Origin: Rhodococcus rhodnii
GTDB taxonomy: Bacteria; Actinomycetota; Actinomycetes; Mycobacteriales; Pseudonocardiaceae
Direction: 5' to 3'
Length of the DNA stretch: 64,000 nt
NCBI GenBank assembly: GCA_000720375.1
Contig: JOAA01000039.1
Location: 1 to 64,000, forward strand
Below are positions 61,498 to 64,000 of the stretch, one piece after another (the stretch's first letter is position 1; the number at the start of each line of letters is the position of its first letter). Below the pieces are notes generated by a model. That model saw nothing but the letters and a program-made list of their open reading frames with translations. It was not told where the DNA came from and did no database searches. The position numbers and the translations under genes are program-made.

Positions 61498-61574
61498 GTG
61501 GCATACCACGGGCGCGGCGCCATGCCGCGCCCGTTCCTCAATCGACAGGCAGCTCGAGACAAGGACGCTGAGAG

Positions 61575-64000
61575 ATGTGGACGCTGAGTGTGCGCCCGTC
61601 GCGGGACAGCGGACTGGCTCCCGTTGACGTGCAGGTCCGCGCCCAGCCCGGCGCGACCGTGCGGGACCTGGCCGAAGCCCTCGGCCGGCACTTCCGGCCG
61701 GGCGGCGGCGGCCTGCTCGTGGTTCCCACCGAGGAATCCATGCTGTGGCCGGCCGACCGCAGGCTGGCCGACTGCGGACTGCGCAGCGGAATCGTGCTCG
61801 ACGCGGTGACCGCGCCGGCCAGTTGGCTCAGCCGTCCCGGTGTCGCGGCCAAACGCCGGGCGACACTGCGGGTCGTCGCCGGGCCGGACGCCGGGTTGAC
61901 CGCCGCCATCACCGGCGAATCCGCCACCATCGGCCGCGCCGGAACGTGCACTGTCAAGCTTTCCGATCCCCTTGTCTCCCGCCAGCACGCACGCGTCCTG
62001 CTGACGCCAGGACCGATCCTCGTCGACGAGGGCTCGGCGCGCGGCACGAGCGTCGGCGGCACACCGGTACGCAGGCCGACGCCGGTCGACTGGGGCATGC
62101 CCATCGAGTTGGGCGACACCACTTTCGTGCTCGACTACAACGACCCGAGCGGCAGCGCCGAAACCCGAATCCTGCGACCGCCGCGCTTCGGCGAGCCGTT
62201 GGGCGAGGACGAGGTCAAGATCGAAGCGCCGCCGAAGAAGAACCAGCCACGCCACTTCCCGTGGACCATGATGGGAATGCCCGTGGTGATGGGCGGCGGG
62301 ATGCTGATCGGCGGCATGCCGACCGCGTCGTGGGGCACCATCATCGGCCTGCCGTTGATCATGACGGGCAGTTACTTCGTCGAACGGCGCCATGAGGCCA
62401 AGAAGTTCGCCGAGGACCTCAGGCTCTGGCGGGAAGGATTCGCCGAGCAGCTCGGCAAGCTGGACCGGTATGCCGACGCGCAGCGGGCACGCGCGCTGGC
62501 CGACCACCCCGGGCTGGCCGAGTTGCAGCGTCGGATCCTGACCAAGCACCCCACCTTGTGGGCCAACCGCGACGCCGAAAACTCCGACCCTGCCTACCTG
62601 ACATGCCGGGTCGGACTCGGCCCGGTCGCGCCCGTGGTCACCAGCCAGCTCAGCCCCGGCGGTGAACTGGACATCGCCGCCGAAGCACGCGAGGAGCTCG
62701 CGAACCGGCGGATGTTGCCCGACATGCCGGTGTGTCTCACCATTGGCGAGACCGGGTTGGTCGCGGTCGCGGGCCAGACGGACGCGGTGCAAGCCACCGC
62801 GCGGGCGATGGTGCTGCGGCTGTGCGCCGACCACTCCCCCGCCGATCTCTCGGTCGCGGCCGTGCTGAGCAATGCCAACGCATACCAGGAGACGTGGTTG
62901 CGTTGGCTGCCGCACGCGGCCCGCCGGATCGGTGGGCTCGCGCCTGTCGCCGTCGGCGCCACCGACGGACAGTCTTTGCTGGAACGACTTTCGGCCGCCG
63001 ACACGGGCGAAGGCGACACCGTCTGCCTGGTCGACGAGCAGGCCGGCGTGTCCCGTCGAGTGGTGGAAGCCGTTGCGGCACAAGCGGCTCAGCGCCGGCT
63101 GCGGTTGATCTGGCTCGGCCGCGACCCGCACGCGGTGCCGTCGAACACCGACGTGGTGGTGGATCTCACCCTGTCCGTCCCCGCGCCACTCGCCCTCGCC
63201 AACGCGACATTGCGCAACGCTGAGGCGCCACGCCCGGTCGTTGTGGTCGCACATCGCGACCGGGCGAGGGCGGACTTGGTGACGAGCCTTGACACGATGG
63301 AACTGGGCACCGCGTGGAAGCTCGCCCGTGCGATGACCAACTACACGGACGAAGCCGCGGTGCTGCCGCCGGACACCGCGATCCCCGGACTCGTTCGACT
63401 GCCTGACGTCATCGGCGGGTTTGACAACCTCGACGACGACAAACTGGTCCTCGAGCGATGGGCAGCCAGCCGTGGTCTGCGGGCGCAGATCGGTGCGGGC
63501 GTTGACGGTCCGGTGACGCTGGACTTGCGTGAGGACGGACCGCACGGGTTGGTCGCGGGTACGACCGGGTCGGGCAAGAGTGAACTGCTGCAGTCGTTGC
63601 TGTGTTCGCTCGCGTTGAACAACCCGCCGAGCCGGATGACTTTCCTGCTGGTGGACTACAAGGGGGGCGCGGCGTTCCGGGAGTGCGCGGACCTGCCGCA
63701 CTCCGTCGGGTACATCACCGACCTGACCCCCGCGCTGGTCAAGCGCGCGCTGATCTCGTTGACCGCGGAACTGAACTCCCGCGAGGAGATCCTGGCCGAG
63801 TACGGCGCCAAAGACCTGATCCATCTCGAACGGGAACACCCCGAGACCGCGCCGCCGAGCCTGTTGATCTGCGTGGACGAGTTCGCCGCACTCACCGCGG
63901 AAGTGCCCGACTTCGTCGACGGGATGGTCAACATCGCGCAGCGTGGCCGGTCGCTGGGGATGCACATGCTGCTGGCCACACAGCGACCCGCGGGCGTGGT
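61575..64000 (+). CDS. FHA-FtsK/SpoIIIE type VII secretion ATPase (EccC/EssC-like), 3' end missing
   Basis: The first 808 residues of a larger protein that runs past the window end. A ubiquitin-like N-terminus (1-80, YukD-like) is followed by an intact FHA domain (about 95-165; IGRAGTCTVKLS, SRQHARVLL, GSARGTS) and two membrane helices (about 228-268). The first FtsK/SpoIIIE ATPase domain has Walker A GTTGSGKSELLQS (662-669 core) and Walker B LLICVDEFAAL (Asp768-Glu769). This FHA + two helices + FtsK layout resembles Firmicute EssC rather than mycobacterial EccC, which lacks FHA. The ATPase would recognise and export the WXG100 pair and associated substrate. Confidence 0.93.
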   Translation, partial: MWTLSVRPSRDSGLAPVDVQVRAQPGATVRDLAEALGRHFRPGGGGLLVVPTEESMLWPADRRLADCGLRSGIVLDAVTAPASWLSRPGVAAKRRATLRVVAGPDAGLTAAITGESATIGRAGTCTVKLSDPLVSRQHARVLLTPGPILVDEGSARGTSVGGTPVRRPTPVDWGMPIELGDTTFVLDYNDPSGSAETRILRPPRFGEPLGEDEVKIEAPPKKNQPRHFPWTMMGMPVVMGGGMLIGGMPTASWGTIIGLPLIMTGSYFVERRHEAKKFAEDLRLWREGFAEQLGKLDRYADAQRARALADHPGLAELQRRILTKHPTLWANRDAENSDPAYLTCRVGLGPVAPVVTSQLSPGGELDIAAEAREELANRRMLPDMPVCLTIGETGLVAVAGQTDAVQATARAMVLRLCADHSPADLSVAAVLSNANAYQETWLRWLPHAARRIGGLAPVAVGATDGQSLLERLSAADTGEGDTVCLVDEQAGVSRRVVEAVAAQAAQRRLRLIWLGRDPHAVPSNTDVVVDLTLSVPAPLALANATLRNAEAPRPVVVVAHRDRARADLVTSLDTMELGTAWKLARAMTNYTDEAAVLPPDTAIPGLVRLPDVIGGFDNLDDDKLVLERWAASRGLRAQIGAGVDGPVTLDLREDGPHGLVAGTTGSGKSELLQSLLCSLALNNPPSRMTFLLVDYKGGAAFRECADLPHSVGYITDLTPALVKRALISLTAELNSREEILAEYGAKDLIHLEREHPETAPPSLLICVDEFAALTAEVPDFVDGMVNIAQRGRSLGMHMLLATQRPAGV

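Noticed and set aside
59854..61509. Minus-strand frame of 551 codons opposite the candidate substrate
   Set aside because: Antisense; the + strand genes have strong ribosome sites and ordered WXG100 neighbours.
61494..63965. Minus-strand frame of 823 codons opposite the FtsK ATPase
   Set aside because: Antisense of a protein with clear FHA and Walker motifs.
1..64000. CRISPR arrays, rRNA operons and complete tRNA genes
   Set aside because: No regularly spaced direct repeats, rRNA-like conserved blocks or full cloverleaf sequences were found by eye.

Overview
The window is high-GC DNA from a filamentous-type actinomycete. Lineage is inferred, not proven: GTG and TTG starts are common, there is a conservon (Cvn) signalling operon, twin WXG100 genes sit beside a type VII secretion ATPase, and there are AfsR/LAL-type regulators and a biosynthetic cluster with rare TTA codons. 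Together these suggest Pseudonocardiales or a relative. No complete rRNA, tRNA or CRISPR array was seen.

Layout. 1-5.6 kb: the start of ispG (leftward, running off the edge), a xanthine-dehydrogenase relic, a secreted fibronectin-III protein and small, partly broken exported-protein genes. 5.6-9.8 kb: a conservon (HK-like ATPase, roadblock, DUF742, GTPase) followed by a StyA-like FAD monooxygenase; the roadblock gene carries a one-base frameshift. 10-14.6 kb: a lipoprotein SGNH hydrolase, a two-component system with a GerMN-type lipoprotein, and an OafA-like acyltransferase. 14.8-18 kb: PAP2 relic, MMPL transporter and Lgt. 18.4-21.7 kb: small exported ORFs, a secreted protein, an XRE/NB-ARC regulator lacking a TPR region, and a polyketide ketosynthase fragment.

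22.1-43.2 kb is the centrepiece, a biosynthetic cluster with no intact PKS, NRPS or terpene synthase. Leftward are a LAL regulator, a P450 and a glycosyltransferase. Divergent from them is a tightly overlapping 13-gene operon: PEP-synthase/rifampin-phosphotransferase-like dikinase, acyl-AMP ligase, nucleotidyltransferase-fold protein, acyl carrier protein, thioester-reductase-like SDR, NDK-like protein with a conserved histidine, AfsA-type double hotdog, nitroreductase-like flavoprotein, UbiA prenyltransferase, macrolide-type glycosyltransferase, amidohydrolase, O-methyltransferase and P450. A plausible reading is that an acid is activated, held on the ACP, joined or released by the AfsA-like enzyme and the reductase, prenylated, then oxidised, methylated and glycosylated. 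The product is unknown to me.

43.3-52.4 kb: an exported DUF4874/DUF4832 protein, a DUF574 methyltransferase, and what looks like an ester/aromatic-acid catabolic module (tannase-family esterase, MHS permease, GAF-PucR regulator, acyl-CoA ligase). 52.6-57 kb: a membrane-anchored periplasmic-binding-protein-like receptor, a small membrane protein, and a pair of sensor kinases without a response regulator; the second lacks the phospho-acceptor histidine. 57.3 kb: an integrase relic. 58.1-64 kb: a type VII secretion-like locus (degenerate FHA-like protein, two WXG100 proteins flanking a candidate 390-aa substrate and a 170-aa partner, and an FHA-FtsK ATPase truncated by the window edge).

Several otherwise intact genes are broken by single-base shifts (roadblock, sensor kinase 1, the NPCBM-like gene, the integrase), so either pseudogenisation or base-call error must be considered.
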